Source: Malania oleifera (lineage: Eukaryota > Streptophyta > Magnoliopsida > Santalales > Ximeniaceae). From it: a stretch of 64,000 nucleotides of DNA. Below, piece after piece: positions 24,601 through 36,745 of this stretch; position 1 is the stretch's first letter; the number at the start of each line of letters is the position of its first letter. Where the stretch lies: assembly GCF_029873635.1 (NCBI RefSeq), contig NC_080417.1:32104214-32168213 (forward strand). The letters are read 5' to 3'. Made by a program: the position numbers and the translations under genes. Under the pieces are notes generated by a model. The model did not search any database and was not told where the DNA came from. It saw only the letters and a program-made list of their open reading frames with translations.

Positions 24601-25127
24601 GGTTAAATTTGAGGGTGTTTTTTGGATTTCCTATCTTCCAGTTTGCGTTTGTTCTCATGTTGACGGGAGTTTGGCCCCAGTCTCTGTGCCATTGACGTTG
24701 AATTCTTCAAGAGAAGAAAAAGGTTAGTTTTTACCCTCATTTTCAGTTTGTTCTTCTTCATATTTTTGTGCGGTGTACGTGTGCTGTTCTTCATTATTTT
24801 GCTCAAATTTTTAATTATGGTTTACGTTAATCTTTTCTCATTGTTCTGTGTTTTCATTCTTCGTGCTTACATTGTTATTCTGTTCTGTTATCTTAAACTT
24901 TGAGGATTTCCGGCGTTCTTCTGTTAAGTCGTGATTAATGCTGTAGGTTTGTGATCATCTTTGTAAACCCATGGTCTTTGTTGTTGTTTTATTCCTTCTT
25001 CATATGTATTAGATGGCATTATTGGGATTTAATGAAAAGGTTAAAAATTGGAAATACATATGCAAGCATGTGTATTTGATCTTTGATGCTACAGAGAAGG
25101 ATAGATTATTTGATCTCTGATGCTACA
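24601..25127. repeat. Left part of a degenerate ~0.4 kb tandem array
   Basis: Text at 25010-25100 ('attagatgg', 'ggaaa', 'tgatgctacagagaagga') recurs in diverged form at 44110-44210, directly across the Athila block. Without that block the spacing is about 0.45 kb. See 43779-45310 for the further units. Confidence 0.55.
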
Positions 25128-25676
25128 TGACTCACTCGAAAAATGAGTCGGCAGGTATCCCAAGTATAGGAGTTCAGTCGTGTAATATTTAGTGTAAAGG
25201 TCAGATCATCTCCTCAGGGAATGCAGTTTAATTCCAAATTTTACGTAATTCCAATCAGAAAATAATAAACAAAAGGTTTACTGAACACAGTTTAGATTCG
25301 CGTTTTTTGGGATGTTTGAGATTTTTTTTAACGAATTAAAAGAGCATGCAATTTAAATTCTAAATCCTAACATGCACTAAATTAAATTATAACAAGAAAC
25401 GAAGATCTTATGTTTAATAGCTAAGCAAGAATTGAATCCTATGTTGAACTTCGGACAAAGATTAAAGACGATAACTTTCCTACGTAGCTTTAAGCATGCA
25501 ATTAAAAAAAAAAAAACTCAATCAAACACAAGTTCGTAATTAAACATGCAATTCTAACAACCTCAATCAACACAAAAAGATATAAACTTTAACACAACCA
25601 AGAATGAAAATTTAACTCTTTAACAATTAACGATAACCGGAAACACGATAAAACTTCGGACTTTAATTAAACTATG

Positions 25677-26066
25677 TGTCATGGAACCCCAAAATGGGAC
25701 TCAAGTAAGGGCCGTGTGGCACTCGTTGAGAGCTCTCCCTTGACAAGTCAGCCAAATCTCACACGTTCAAGCCTGCGAGCACGAGCACCAGGTGAGTCTC
25801 AATACTCAAGGAAAACAAGGAACAATAGGATTTTACACGAGCAATATATTCTTATACACCGAATAAGACTATGACAATCAAAGATATCACAATCCCAGGC
25901 AACAAAACACCACAATGAAAAGAACTACTTGTATTATTCAACTACAAGAGAATCACCATACAAACGATAACACAGATAATCATATATTCATTCTAAATCC
26001 CTGGAGAATACAATTATAGCAGTATCTCTCTCTCCCTTTTCCCCATTACATTGTCACTCCCTAACA
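25677..26066 (-). repeat. Chromovirus 3' LTR
   Basis: Matches 30982-31370. It is preceded on the minus strand by the purine tract and flanked outside by CTATG. Confidence 0.93.
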
Positions 26067-26067
26067 T

Positions 26068-29000
26068 CCTCCCCCACTCATTTTATCGACGTCCTTGTCG
26101 ATGTATTGTAGAAGGCCTTCTCACTCTTCTAATGTTGAAGTTGATGTCGTTGTTTTCGAATTTCTGAAATCTTCAATTCCGCCTTTTCCCAACTATTCTC
26201 TTCTTCCCCCAGCCCCAACCACTGAACTAGAAATTGTTGTTATTGACGACCGTCTGCATTGACGACTCTGTCTGCAATGATCTCCTGGACATCTTTGTTT
26301 ACAGGCTGCCTTTTTGGAAATTATTGATCTCCTTAGCTTTTGTCGGTGCGGATCTGCTTCATCTGTGTGGAATGACTTTAAATTGCTTACATGAAACACG
26401 GGAAGTACTGGACGTCTGTGGCTTTTCATCCACTCGGGTTGTTCAAGTTGATAAGATGCATGTCCCACCTTCTCGATCACTCTGATTGGACCTTCGTAAC
26501 GACGTAGCAGTCTTTTATCCTTGCCGCGAAGAAAGCGAAATGTCTTTGGCGGCACTTTTACAAGAACCAGATCTCCAGCTTCAAATTGTTGTGGTTGTCT
26601 TCCTTTGTCAGCCCATTTCTTCATGCGCTTCGATGCTTTTTCTAACTGAGCTCAGGTGACTTCGATGTTTTGCAACCAATTTTTTGTGAATTGGTATGCT
26701 TTCGGGCAATTTCCTTTGTATGGACCATCCAGAGTGTGCGGGAGAGTCGGTTGTTGACCTGTCACAATCTCAAAAGTACTTTTATTAGTCGCAGAAGATT
26801 TCGTAGAGTTAAAACAGAATTGTGCCGTGTCCAATAAAGTAACCCAATTCTTCTGATTGGAGTTAACAAAATGTCGCAAGTATTCTTCCAGCATCCCATT
26901 AAAACGTTCGATTTGACCATCTGTCTGTGGGTGATAGCTGGTGGACAGATTAAGGTCTGAACCCATCAAGCGAAAGAGTTCACCCCAAAATCCTCCCGTG
27001 AATCTGACACCCCTATCACTGATTAGGCTTTCTGGAACACCCCAATATTTCACCACATGCTTGAAGAATAGCTGAGTTGTCTTCTCTGCTCAGCATGGCT
27101 TCGAGACTGGTACGAAAGTTGCATACTTTGAGAACCGGTCAATCACCACCAAAATTGTGGCATAGTCCTCTACTTTTGGCAATGAGAAAATGAAGTCCAA
27201 AGAGACACTCTCCCATGGCCTGACAGGAACTAGCAATGGCTCCAATATACCTGAGGTCTTCTTTCTTTCTGCCTTGTCTTGTTGATAGATCAAGCAAGTT
27301 TTAGTATAACTCATCACATCATCTTGCATATTCGGCCAATAGTACCCCTGTGTAATCAATGCATGAGTTCTTCGCCATCTCGGATGTCCAGCCCACAATG
27401 TATCATGACACTCTTTTAGTAAGGTTTTCCTCAAGTTTCCAGCATTGGGTACATAGACTCTCCTGCCTTTAGTCATTATTAGTTCATCTTCTACCCAAAA
27501 TTGTCGTGTTTTCCTTCTTCTATTAGTTTGCTCAGTGACTGCGCCTGCTGGTCTGTACTTAAATGTTCCCTGATAAGATTCTTCAAAGGTAACACCACCC
27601 TACTAGTTGATAGATGACTGATGAGTTTCAATGCTGCCAATTCGGTTTTTCTACTTAAAGCATCGACCACTTCATTCGTCTTCCCCGCTTTGTATTCAAA
27701 ATCAAAATTAAATTCAGCTAGCTTCTCCTGCCAACGGGCTTGTTTTGAAGTTAGTCGAGGTTGTGACAAGAAGTGAGTAACTACCAAATTATCGGTTTTT
27801 ACCACAAATTTGGACCCCAAGAGATAGTGCCTCCACACCCGAAGACAGTGTACTACCGCGAGAAGCTCCTTTTCCTGTGCTGTATAGTTCCGTTCGGTAC
27901 TCGTTAATTTTCTACTTTCAAAAGCAACTGGATGCCCTTCCTGCAAAAGAACTCCCCCTAATGCAAAGTCAGAGGCATCTGCTTGTACTTCAAATGACTT
28001 TGTCACATCAGGAAAGATTAGCACCGGATCTCGTACAATATTTCCCTTTAATTCAACAAATGCTGATTGACACTCTTCTGTCCACCCCCATGGTACCCCC
28101 TTCCTCAGTAAATTTGTTACCGATACAACTCTTCTGGAGTACCCATCTATAAACTTTCGATAGTAGTTGGCTAGGCCCAAGAAAGATCGCAGTCCTCTAA
28201 CGGATGTAAGTGCTCGCCACTCATTGATGGTTTGTACTTTAGCTGAATCCATCCGTATCTGGCCCTCATCAATGATATGCCCCAAGAATTTAATATGCTT
28301 TTGAGCGAAAGCACACTTCTCCCCTTTTACATACAACTGATTTTTTTTGAGTTTTTTTGAAAAACCTTCCGAAGGTGATCTTTATGTTTTTCTAAGGATG
28401 CGCTAAAAACCATTATGTCATCAAGGTAAACAACCACAAACTGATCAAGGTAGTCCCGAAAAACCTGATTCATTAGAGAACAAAAGGTAGCGGGTGCATT
28501 TGTTAGTCTAAAAGATATGACAAGGAATTCAAATGCTCCATATCGGGTGACACAAGTGGTCTTCGGTTCATCTCCCTCTACAATGCGCACTTGATGATAT
28601 CCCGATCTCAAGTCCAGTTTAGTGAAATATTTAGCTGTACTTAACTACTCAAAAATATCAGCAATCAGTGGAATGAGATACTTGTTGCGAACCGTCACCT
28701 TATTAAGAGCACGATAATCTACACACAAGCGCAAACTACCATCTTGTTTCTTCTGGAATAACACTGGAGCCCCAAAAGGTGCTTTTGAAGGACGGATGAA
28801 CCCTGTTGCAATTAGATCATTCAGTTGCCTTCTAAGTTCTGCTAACTCAGGTGGCGCCATTCGATAAGGGGCACGTGCTGGCGGCTTTACTCCTGGCAAA
28901 AGCTCAATTTCGTGGTCAATCTGTTGTCGAGGTGGTAAAACCCTAGGTAGCTGTTCCGGGATTACTTCCTTGAACTCTTCTAAAATTTCGTTAATCTCAA

Positions 29001-30981
29001 CTGGATATTTTCCTATCTCCTCGTCTTCTGAAACTATCGGTAGAACCACGAAACAAGTTTCTCCCCTTTTTACTCCCTTTTTGAATTGGAGGGCTGAAAG
29101 CAACTTCCTCTCACCGAAATTGTTGTAGGCTGCGGGGACCACACAAGGTGTACTTCCAATTATCACAAGACAATCCGCAGCTGGGATCGACATTGAGCAT
29201 GTCACTTTAAGAAAATCCATCTCCAATACCACGTCAAAGTCATCGAGGGGTGTCACGGTGAAATCAACTGTTCCAGACCATGACCCCATTTGGCATGCCA
29301 CTTTAGGTGCACCCCCACAGTGGTTAACGCTTGAGAATTCACTGCTTTTAAGTTGCCCACATCCTTATCTACTTGTAATTCTAACTGTTGAGCTTCAGAA
29401 TTAGTAATGAAATTATGGGTGACCCCTGTATCAATCATGGCCTTGATTTTCCTTCCATTCACTAGTATCAACGTACATTCCCTTCTCCTGAGACTTTTTG
29501 GTAACTACTTGGCGCTCTAATGCCCCCAAAAATCTCAATGCTCCCACTATATTTTGTTGTTCTTTTAGGGTTGTTGTCGGGGTTTCGGTTTCCCCTCGAA
29601 GGGCCTTTAAAGCATTCAAAGCCTTTCGTTCAGGACACTCCGCCACTCGATGCGGTCCCATGCAAAGAAAACAATAGACCGGTCGACGCTCTCCACCCCT
29701 CGTTCGTTCGTCCCTCCACTCCTTATTCATGGGCGCTCTTTTATCTTTCTAAGAGCTATTTGTTTCCTTATCCCTTCCCCCATTTGTAGGCTTATACACT
29801 TTACTGGGCTTGGAATCATTATTGGCGGATGTAGGGAAATTTCGCTTCCCAGAATTGTCTGAAAAATCATCCAACCGTTCGGCAGCAGCAAGGGCAGAAG
29901 AGAGATCACCGGCACCTTGCCGACGCAGTTCATTCCTTGGCCATGTCTTCAAATCCCGAAGAAAATGAAACAGTCTATCTGATTCGGTCATGTCTATGAT
30001 GTCCAACATCAAGGCTTGGTATTCTCGTACATAACTCCTTATTGAGTCGGTCTGTGCAATTCCATTACTTTGCACTTTGTTATGTACTCCACATTTTCTA
30101 GATAGAATTGGGTCTTCAACGCCTGTTTCAACCCCTCCCACGTGTTAATAACACATCTATTGTGCTGAATATCATTTCATTTAGTTCTCCACCACAATTT
30201 TGCTTCCCCAACTAGGTATACCGTTGCCATATTTACCCGGTCCACTTCTAGATCCACTCGTGAGCACGTGAAGTAGTGCTCCATATCAAAGAAGAAATTG
30301 TCCAGCTCCTTTGCATCTCGCGTACTCCCAAAACTTTTAGGTTCCAGTACCTTTAATCGAAAACCCTCACTTGGATCTGCAATCGGCCTTCGAGTTATTT
30401 GTGCCATTGTATTCACTTTCACCGTCATCTCTTGTAAATCCTTCTGCACTTGATTCACAGCACTTTGGACATTGCCCATCTCCTTCAAATCTTCCTTCAA
30501 AGTAGTAATATACTCCTCAACATCTTCTGCAAGGAAATCAAAATTATCCGTTAGCTCCCGTAAGGAGGCCTCAAGCTCTATTGGCTTTCCCCGTTGGGAC
30601 GAAAGAGATGGCAATATGCCCTTAATATGTTCCGGCCTACTCTTAAATGCTTCCAACTGCTCAATACTCTTTTGGAAGGTCTCAAGCTTTCTTGGCCTTT
30701 TTTCCAGGGATTTCACACGTGGAATTTTTTCAAGTTCCTCAAGTCTCTCTCCAAATTTTGATACCCCATAGAGATTTTCTCTAAGGTTTTCTTCAGCGGC
30801 CTCAAGCTCTGTTGGCGCGCCTTTCTTCTTTATCAATGTTGCCACCAACCCTTGGAGTTCACCGCACGTTGTCTCCAGGGTTACAAGTTTTGTCTCAAGC
30901 GCCTCAATGCGCTCCACTTTTCCTGACTTGTTTCTCATATACCACTCATGGTGCTCGCACACACTGTGCTTTGATTCCAAT
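26068..30981 (-). pseudogene. Chromovirus gag-pol remnants
   Basis: Parts seen on the minus strand, from the 5' side: a coiled-coil-rich gag (29749-30980), then a CCHC-type zinc knuckle 'CFLCMGPHRVAEC' near 29680. An aspartic protease segment with 'AMIDTGVTHNFI' lies near 29400. Reverse transcriptase follows, with '[14 protein letters not shown]' and '[12 protein letters not shown]' (28330-28760). RNase H/tether is at 27491-28336. Integrase with an HHCC-like N part and 'SDRGVRFTGGFW' is at 26652-27476. A GPY-like 'RRYEGPIRVIEKVG' follows, and a chromodomain-like W-L-G...S-W-E stretch lies beyond it near 26150-26270. The chromodomain puts it in the chromoviruses. The exact clade (Galadriel- or Reina-like) is uncertain. 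It is a broken fossil. Confidence 0.9.
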
Positions 30982-31370
30982 TGTCACGGACCCCCAAAAT
31001 GGGACTCAAGTAAGGGCCGTGTGGCACTCGTTGAGAGCTCTCCCTCGACAAGTTAGCCAAATCTCACACGTTCAAGCCTGCAAGCATGAGCACCAGGTGA
31101 GTCTCAATACTCAAGGAAAGCAAGGAACAATAGGATTTCACACGAGCAATATATTCTTATACACTGAATAAGACAATAACAATCAGAGACATCACAATCC
31201 AAGGCAACAAAACACCACAATGAAAAAGCTACTTGTATTATTCAACTACAATAGAATCACCATACAAACGATAGCACAGATAATCATATATTCATTCTAA
31301 ATCCCTAGAGAATACAATTATAGCAGTATTTTTCTCTCCCTTTTCCCCATTACATTGTCACTCCCTAACA
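30982..31370 (-). repeat. Chromovirus 5' LTR
   Basis: Matches 25677-26066 across its whole length. The CTATG TSD copy lies just outside at 31371-31375. Confidence 0.93.
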
Positions 31371-32487
31371 CTATGCTTAACTTAAAGCAAACCCAACGCA
31401 ATTTAATTCTAAAATAAAAAAAAGAAGAAAATTAACTCAAGTGAAAAAAAATTAAATCTAATACTAATAATAATTATAGACAAAGGAAAGAAATATATTT
31501 TAATGATAACACCCAAACAAAATTTTAAAAATTAAAACTTTAAGTAAATTTCTACAAAAAAAAACAAGTATTCAAATCTTTAACAACAATAACAAAAGAA
31601 AACTAAAAGAAAAGAAAAGAAAGAAAAGAGAAAGAAAGAGAAAGAAAGAGAGAGAGAGAGGAAAGCTGGCCGTTGGAGTTGAGCAGCAGCAGCAAAGCAG
31701 ACAGTTTTCGAGTTGGGTGGCAGCTGCACAGCAGCAACTTCGGGTCTTTGGTGGCCACACGCAGTAGAAGTCGTGGAAGAATAGCAGCAAGGATGGAACA
31801 ACGGCTACATAGCAGGGCAGAGGAGTTACAGCAGCTTGGGAGGAAGAAGAAAGGAGGCCGAGAGTGGGAGGGAAGACCAAGAGGGAGATATGGGAAGAAA
31901 GCAGAGAAAGGAAGAGAGGGAGAGAAGGAAAGAGAGGCCGAATGAGAGTGGAGAGTTGAGAGAGGGGGGCTGTTGTGTGAGAGGAGAGAAAAAAAACTAT
32001 ATAAGGAGAGAGGCCCCTTAGACCTACGCCCAGTGCATCAAGAGTCGGGACCCCGCTGCATGGCCGGGTCAAGTCATGTTTTTCTTTTTTTTTTAAATTT
32101 ATTTTTTTCTTTATTTGTTTCTTCCATTTTAAGTTTCTGTTTCCTAGCGAACAAGCCTGAGTTTGACCATCCTAGAGCCCGTATATCTCAAAGCTCAAAA
32201 CACGAAAGTTGTAGAGCTCTTTCTTGGTTTTCCACAACATTTTGAATCGTTTCGATCGGGGCTCGAACGAGAAATTTATGCTCAGAATACAAAGTAGTGT
32301 TGATTTTAGCTTCCAATAATTGTCCTGCGATAATAATACCAAAAATTCATAAATTACTCAATAAAACCCAAATGTTATAAATAGGACACAATGTTAAATT
32401 ATTGAGAGTAGTTAGGTATTTAATTAAAAATATATGTCTCAATGCATGAATTAAAATACCTAATTACGCAATGTAAGCGTGTAATCG

Positions 32488-34342
32488 CACCCCCCAACTA
32501 ACATTTTGCTAGTCTCTAACAAATAACGTGAATGAATTTCAGGGCGGTACCCACAAATACTAACTTCAACAAACATGAACGACTGCACATGCGACACAAC
32601 CATACCAATTCACATACAGGAATATAACCAAATTTCACACAAGCTCATCATATACAATGCACGCAACTCCGAAGTAAGTTATTCATGCAAGTTTCATCGT
32701 TAGATAGTTATTAAGAACAGTATACTCACATGAAGTTGACCAGCAATACAATTCAGAATTAATGTAGTCATATAAATTCAAGTATAAATAGGCGAAATCT
32801 CGAGGTATTTGTAATGTGTATGACTCGTTACACCTAGGATACCAGTGGACACCTACAGAATGGTTGTTTTGACTCAGCCTAACTGGTATACCCTCAAAAA
32901 ACCTAAAAAAGAATGAGATCACTCGTCATATGTGAGGAGTGTCGCGATCAAACATACCTTATATTGCAAGGAACAAATGCTAAATGTATGGAGTGGACTA
33001 GTTTGAAAAGGATCCAGCCTATTTATGAGGTGTCGGGTCCTTCACCCTAGCATCTTCTCATCTACTCGTCATATCCAACCAAGACCACCCTAGATCAACT
33101 TATTCACAAACTAGGCGTGAATACATCAGAGGTATTAAGCGGTTGAAGAGTCATATGTGGAGAACATGTGTCGTGTCCCTGACTTTTTGTAGTATTTGTG
33201 TGGAACAGGTTTTAACCTTTCATTTTATGTGCATTTCTATTTTTCTTATTCTTTCTTCTGCTCATTCTTCAATTTCTGCCTTTTTATTGTTAATTTGGAC
33301 AATCATTACACTTCTTTTATTGTCTTCGTACCACCAATGAGAATTAAGCTCGAACAGTAGTCCATGAACTAAGCCTATTTCTAGGGGTGACTCAGCCTTC
33401 ACATCTTGAGTAGGTTAAGAGACCTAGGTTTCTATCTCCCCACTAGATGACACCTCTAGGCTAGCAAGTCAAAAATAGAGACTAGTGTACAAAGAATCGT
33501 CCAGAAGAAAAGAGAACTGAGTTTCATGAACTCTGATTTGATGTTAACACTCGAAAGGATGATAAATAGTTGAGGGATACCTCACAAGGTGTCATAGTTG
33601 CCACGGGTGTTCTCTCAGTGTTCACAAGGAACCCTAAGTGCAATGAATCACGTGAATGTGTCTATTCAGCCTCATGAGATACTATGTAAATATAAGAGTT
33701 TATATAGCCAAATTAACACGAATGAACTACTAATCAACCTTGATGGAGTTATAAAGTCATATAAAGAGAAAATACACATAAATGATTCGAGTGTGTAATT
33801 CTTATGCACGTATGTGAAGGGTATATGTCAGTGTTAATCATGACATAATCATTTATCTTCAATACCCTTTCTTCCTTTTTTTTTTTATTAAGAAGAAAAC
33901 TCAGCAAGTGGACGTGCTTAGTGTCACATGCAAATTCTCACCCCCTAACTATAGTGGAACATTGTCCTCAATGTGAAAACATAGGGGAAATAGAAAAACT
34001 GTGCACGGGTGAAACAAGCTAATAGAAAAACACAGAAAATTATTACCAACTAATGCAACAGAAAAAGAAAAGAAAAATGCAAATAAAGAAACAAATAAAA
34101 TAAAAAGAAAAAGAAAGGAAAGTGATGAGAGAGAGGTCAGAAAACTCTCCTAGCGTCTTGCATAAGCAAGACCTCTTCATTTGAGTCGAAGGGAGTCATG
34201 AAAGGTTTGAGTCGTTGTCCATTGACTGTGAGACTATTGCCATGCTTTGGGCCCACAATCTCCACTGCGCCGTGAGGATGAACATGTTTAATGATGACGG
34301 GCCACCCCATCGGGACTTCAGCTTGCGAGGAAACAGATGTAA
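32488..34342 (-). other. Athila 3' non-coding region (minus half)
   Basis: This region lies between integrase and LTR. It is the inverted counterpart of 38702-40367, with the same phrases throughout ('gaggacaatgttccac', 'cactggtatcctaggtg'). No convincing envelope-like frame is visible in either copy. Confidence 0.75.
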
Positions 34343-36745
34343 CTAGGAGTCGTAGAGGAGAACTTGCTGATTCGGGAAAAGGTGTTTGTCCTTGATTTTC
34401 CTATCATGCAGCAATTTCATGTGTTCCTTCGCTAAACAAGCATTGTCATAGGCTTCTCTCCTTGATTCTTCAAGTTCACATATCTGCAACTTTTTCAAAC
34501 CTTTGACATCATCAAGGGAAAAGTTAATTTGTTTAATAGCCCATAATGCGCGATGTTGAATTTCAATGGGCAAATGACATGCCTTACTGTAAATTAACCT
34601 GTAGGGAGACATCCCTAAATTCGTCTTAACTGCAGTTTGGTAGGCCCAGAGTGCATCAACTAGCTTTTCTAACCAGTCTTTTCGATTAGGACGAACCATT
34701 TTCTCAAATATGATTTTGATTTCTTTGTTGGCTAGCTCGGTCTGACCATTAGTTTGAGGATGGTATGGAGCAGAGACCTTATGGGTAACTCCATATTTTT
34801 GCATTAATTTTTCAAATGTTTTGTTGTAAAAGTGCATCCTGCCATCACTAATGATCGCCTTGGGCATGCCAAAATGTGCGAATAATTCCTTGAGAAATCG
34901 GATGACAATCCTGTGGTCATTTGTCCTACAAGGTATAGGTTCCACCCATTTTGAAACATGATCCACAGCAACTAGAATATAAGAATTTCCAAAAGAATTT
35001 GGGAAAGGTCCCATAAAGTTAATTCCCCAATAGTCAAAGATTTCAAGAGTCAAAATATGAGACATTGACATTTCATTTTTTGCCGTACTTTTCCTTAATT
35101 TTTGACATGCCTCATAAGTTTTACAAAAATTCTCAACATCTTTGAACATAGTAGGCCAGTAGAGTCCACTTTGCAAAATTTTTGAAATTGTTTTCTTTGC
35201 AGCAAAGTGACCTCCACATGCTCCACTATGACAAAAATACATCACAGAAGTGAATTAATCATCAGACACACATCTACGAACCAACTAATCAGAGCAGTAT
35301 TTAAACAGGTATGGATTGTCAAAATAGTAATGTCGTACCTCCGCAAGGAACTTACGCTTATCCTGAGTTAACCAATGTTCTGACATTTGGTGTGACAAGG
35401 TAGTTCACAATATTAGCAAACTACGGAGTGCGTGACACTGCAAAAAGACGCTCATAAGGAAAATCATCATTTAAGGGAGAAGGAGATACAGACACATCAG
35501 GTAGCTGCAAACGAGAGAGATGGTTAGTTACAACATTTTCTACGCCCTTTTTTATCTCGAATGGTGACGTCAAATTCCTGAAGAAGTAGAATTCATCTGA
35601 TCAACTTGGGTTTAGCATCCTTTTTTGCTAACAAATATTTCAAAGCAGAGTCATTAGTAAAAATAATGACAAACGATCCAATGACATCAGAACGAAATTT
35701 TTCTAAGGCAAATACAACAGCTAACAATTCATTCTCAGTGGTGGTATAATTTTTCTGAGCATCATTCAAAGTTCAACTCGCATAATAAATGATAGACAAC
35801 TTGTTATCAATTCTTTGACCCAGAACGGCACCAAGGGCGTAGTCACTATCATCAGTTATGATTTAAAATGGCAAGTCCCACCGAGAAGGTTGCATGATAG
35901 GTGCAATAGTCAAATGTTTCTTTAGCGTTTCAAAAGCCTGTTGACATTCATCAGTTCACAAGAATTCAGTCTCATTCTGCAATAAAGTATACAATGGTTT
36001 GACAATACTACTAAAGCCTTGAATGAAATGCCTATAGAAGCCGGCATGACCAAGGAAGGAACGGATATCCCTAATTGTCTTAGAGATAGGTAACTGGGAA
36101 ATTAACTCTACCTTGGCCCTGTCAACCTCTATACCACACTTAGAAACCAAATGACTAAGTACTAAACCACTACTTACTATAAATTGACATTTTTTTCCAA
36201 TTCAAAAGCAAATTCTTTACTTCACATTTTTCAAAATAGCAGTCAAATTTTTCAAACATATAATCAAAAGACTTACCAAACATAGAAAAATCATCCATGA
36301 AAGTTTCACACATGTCATCTAACATATCAGAGAAAATATTCATCATGTAGCGCTGGAAAGTAGCACGTGCATTGCATAGACCAAATGACATTCTGTGAAA
36401 GGCGAAAGTACCGAAGGGACAAGTGAAGGTAGTCTTCTCTTGATCCTCAGGTGCTACAGCAATTTGATAATAACCAGAAAATCCATCCAAGAAACAGTAA
36501 AAGGAATTACCAACTACTTTTTCGAGTATCTAATCTAGGAAGGGTAACGGGAAGTGATCTTTCGGCTAACCGAATTCAATTTACGATAATCAATGCAAAT
36601 TCTCCAACCTGTTACTTTCCTAGATGGGATCAACTCTCCATTAACATTTTCAATGACAATCAAACCAGATTATTTTGGAACTACCTGTGTCGGGTTTATC
36701 CATTTGCTGTCGGAGATGATGTCGGCAACTAATAAATTGATGTCA
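34343..36745 (-). pseudogene. Athila pol remnants (minus half): RT, RNase H, integrase
   Basis: On the minus strand the RT part (36170-36740) shows 'ISDSKW', 'RICIDYRKLN', 'DGFSGYYQIAVAPEDQEKTTF' and the 'FMDDFSMFG' catalytic region. RNase H lies at about 35400-36150. Integrase (34343-35245) shows 'HSGACGGHF', 'DYWGINFMGPFPNS', 'ISDGRMHF' and 'HPQTNGQTELANKEIK'. These phrases are typical of the Athila lineage. The region is broken in several places. It ends abruptly on the 5' side at the head-to-head joint near 36745. Confidence 0.9.

Larger units (their letters stand above)
25677..31370 (-). mobile_element. Ty3/gypsy chromovirus, 5.7 kb, nested in the Athila LTR
   Basis: LTRs of 390 and 389 bases (25677-26066 and 30982-31370) start TGTCAYGGA and end CTCCCTAACA. 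A perfect 5-base TSD, CTATG, lies at 25672-25676 and 31371-31375. On the minus strand the primer site TGGAATCAAAGC follows the 5' LTR after two bases (10 of 12 match to the initiator tRNA-Met type). The purine tract GAGTGGGGGAGGA precedes the 3' LTR. Gag, protease, RT, RNase H, integrase and a chromodomain-like end are in order. The coding region is broken in several places. The LTRs differ at about one base in twenty over 320 bases compared by eye, younger than the copia element. Confidence 0.93.
25128..32487 (-). repeat. Athila LTR (left, minus), interrupted by a chromovirus
   Basis: The LTR parts are 25128-25676 and 31376-32487, together about 1.66 kb. They match the LTRs at 40368-42073 (inverted) and 42093-43778 (same orientation). 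A C/G-rich purine tract (32488-32500, TTGGGGGGTG on the minus strand) adjoins its inner end, so it acts as a 3' LTR. Confidence 0.88.

Noticed and set aside
24102-24695. Proline-rich frames around 24.1-24.7 kb
   Set aside because: Composition follows a G/C run and pyrimidine tracts; no family likeness and no conserved start.
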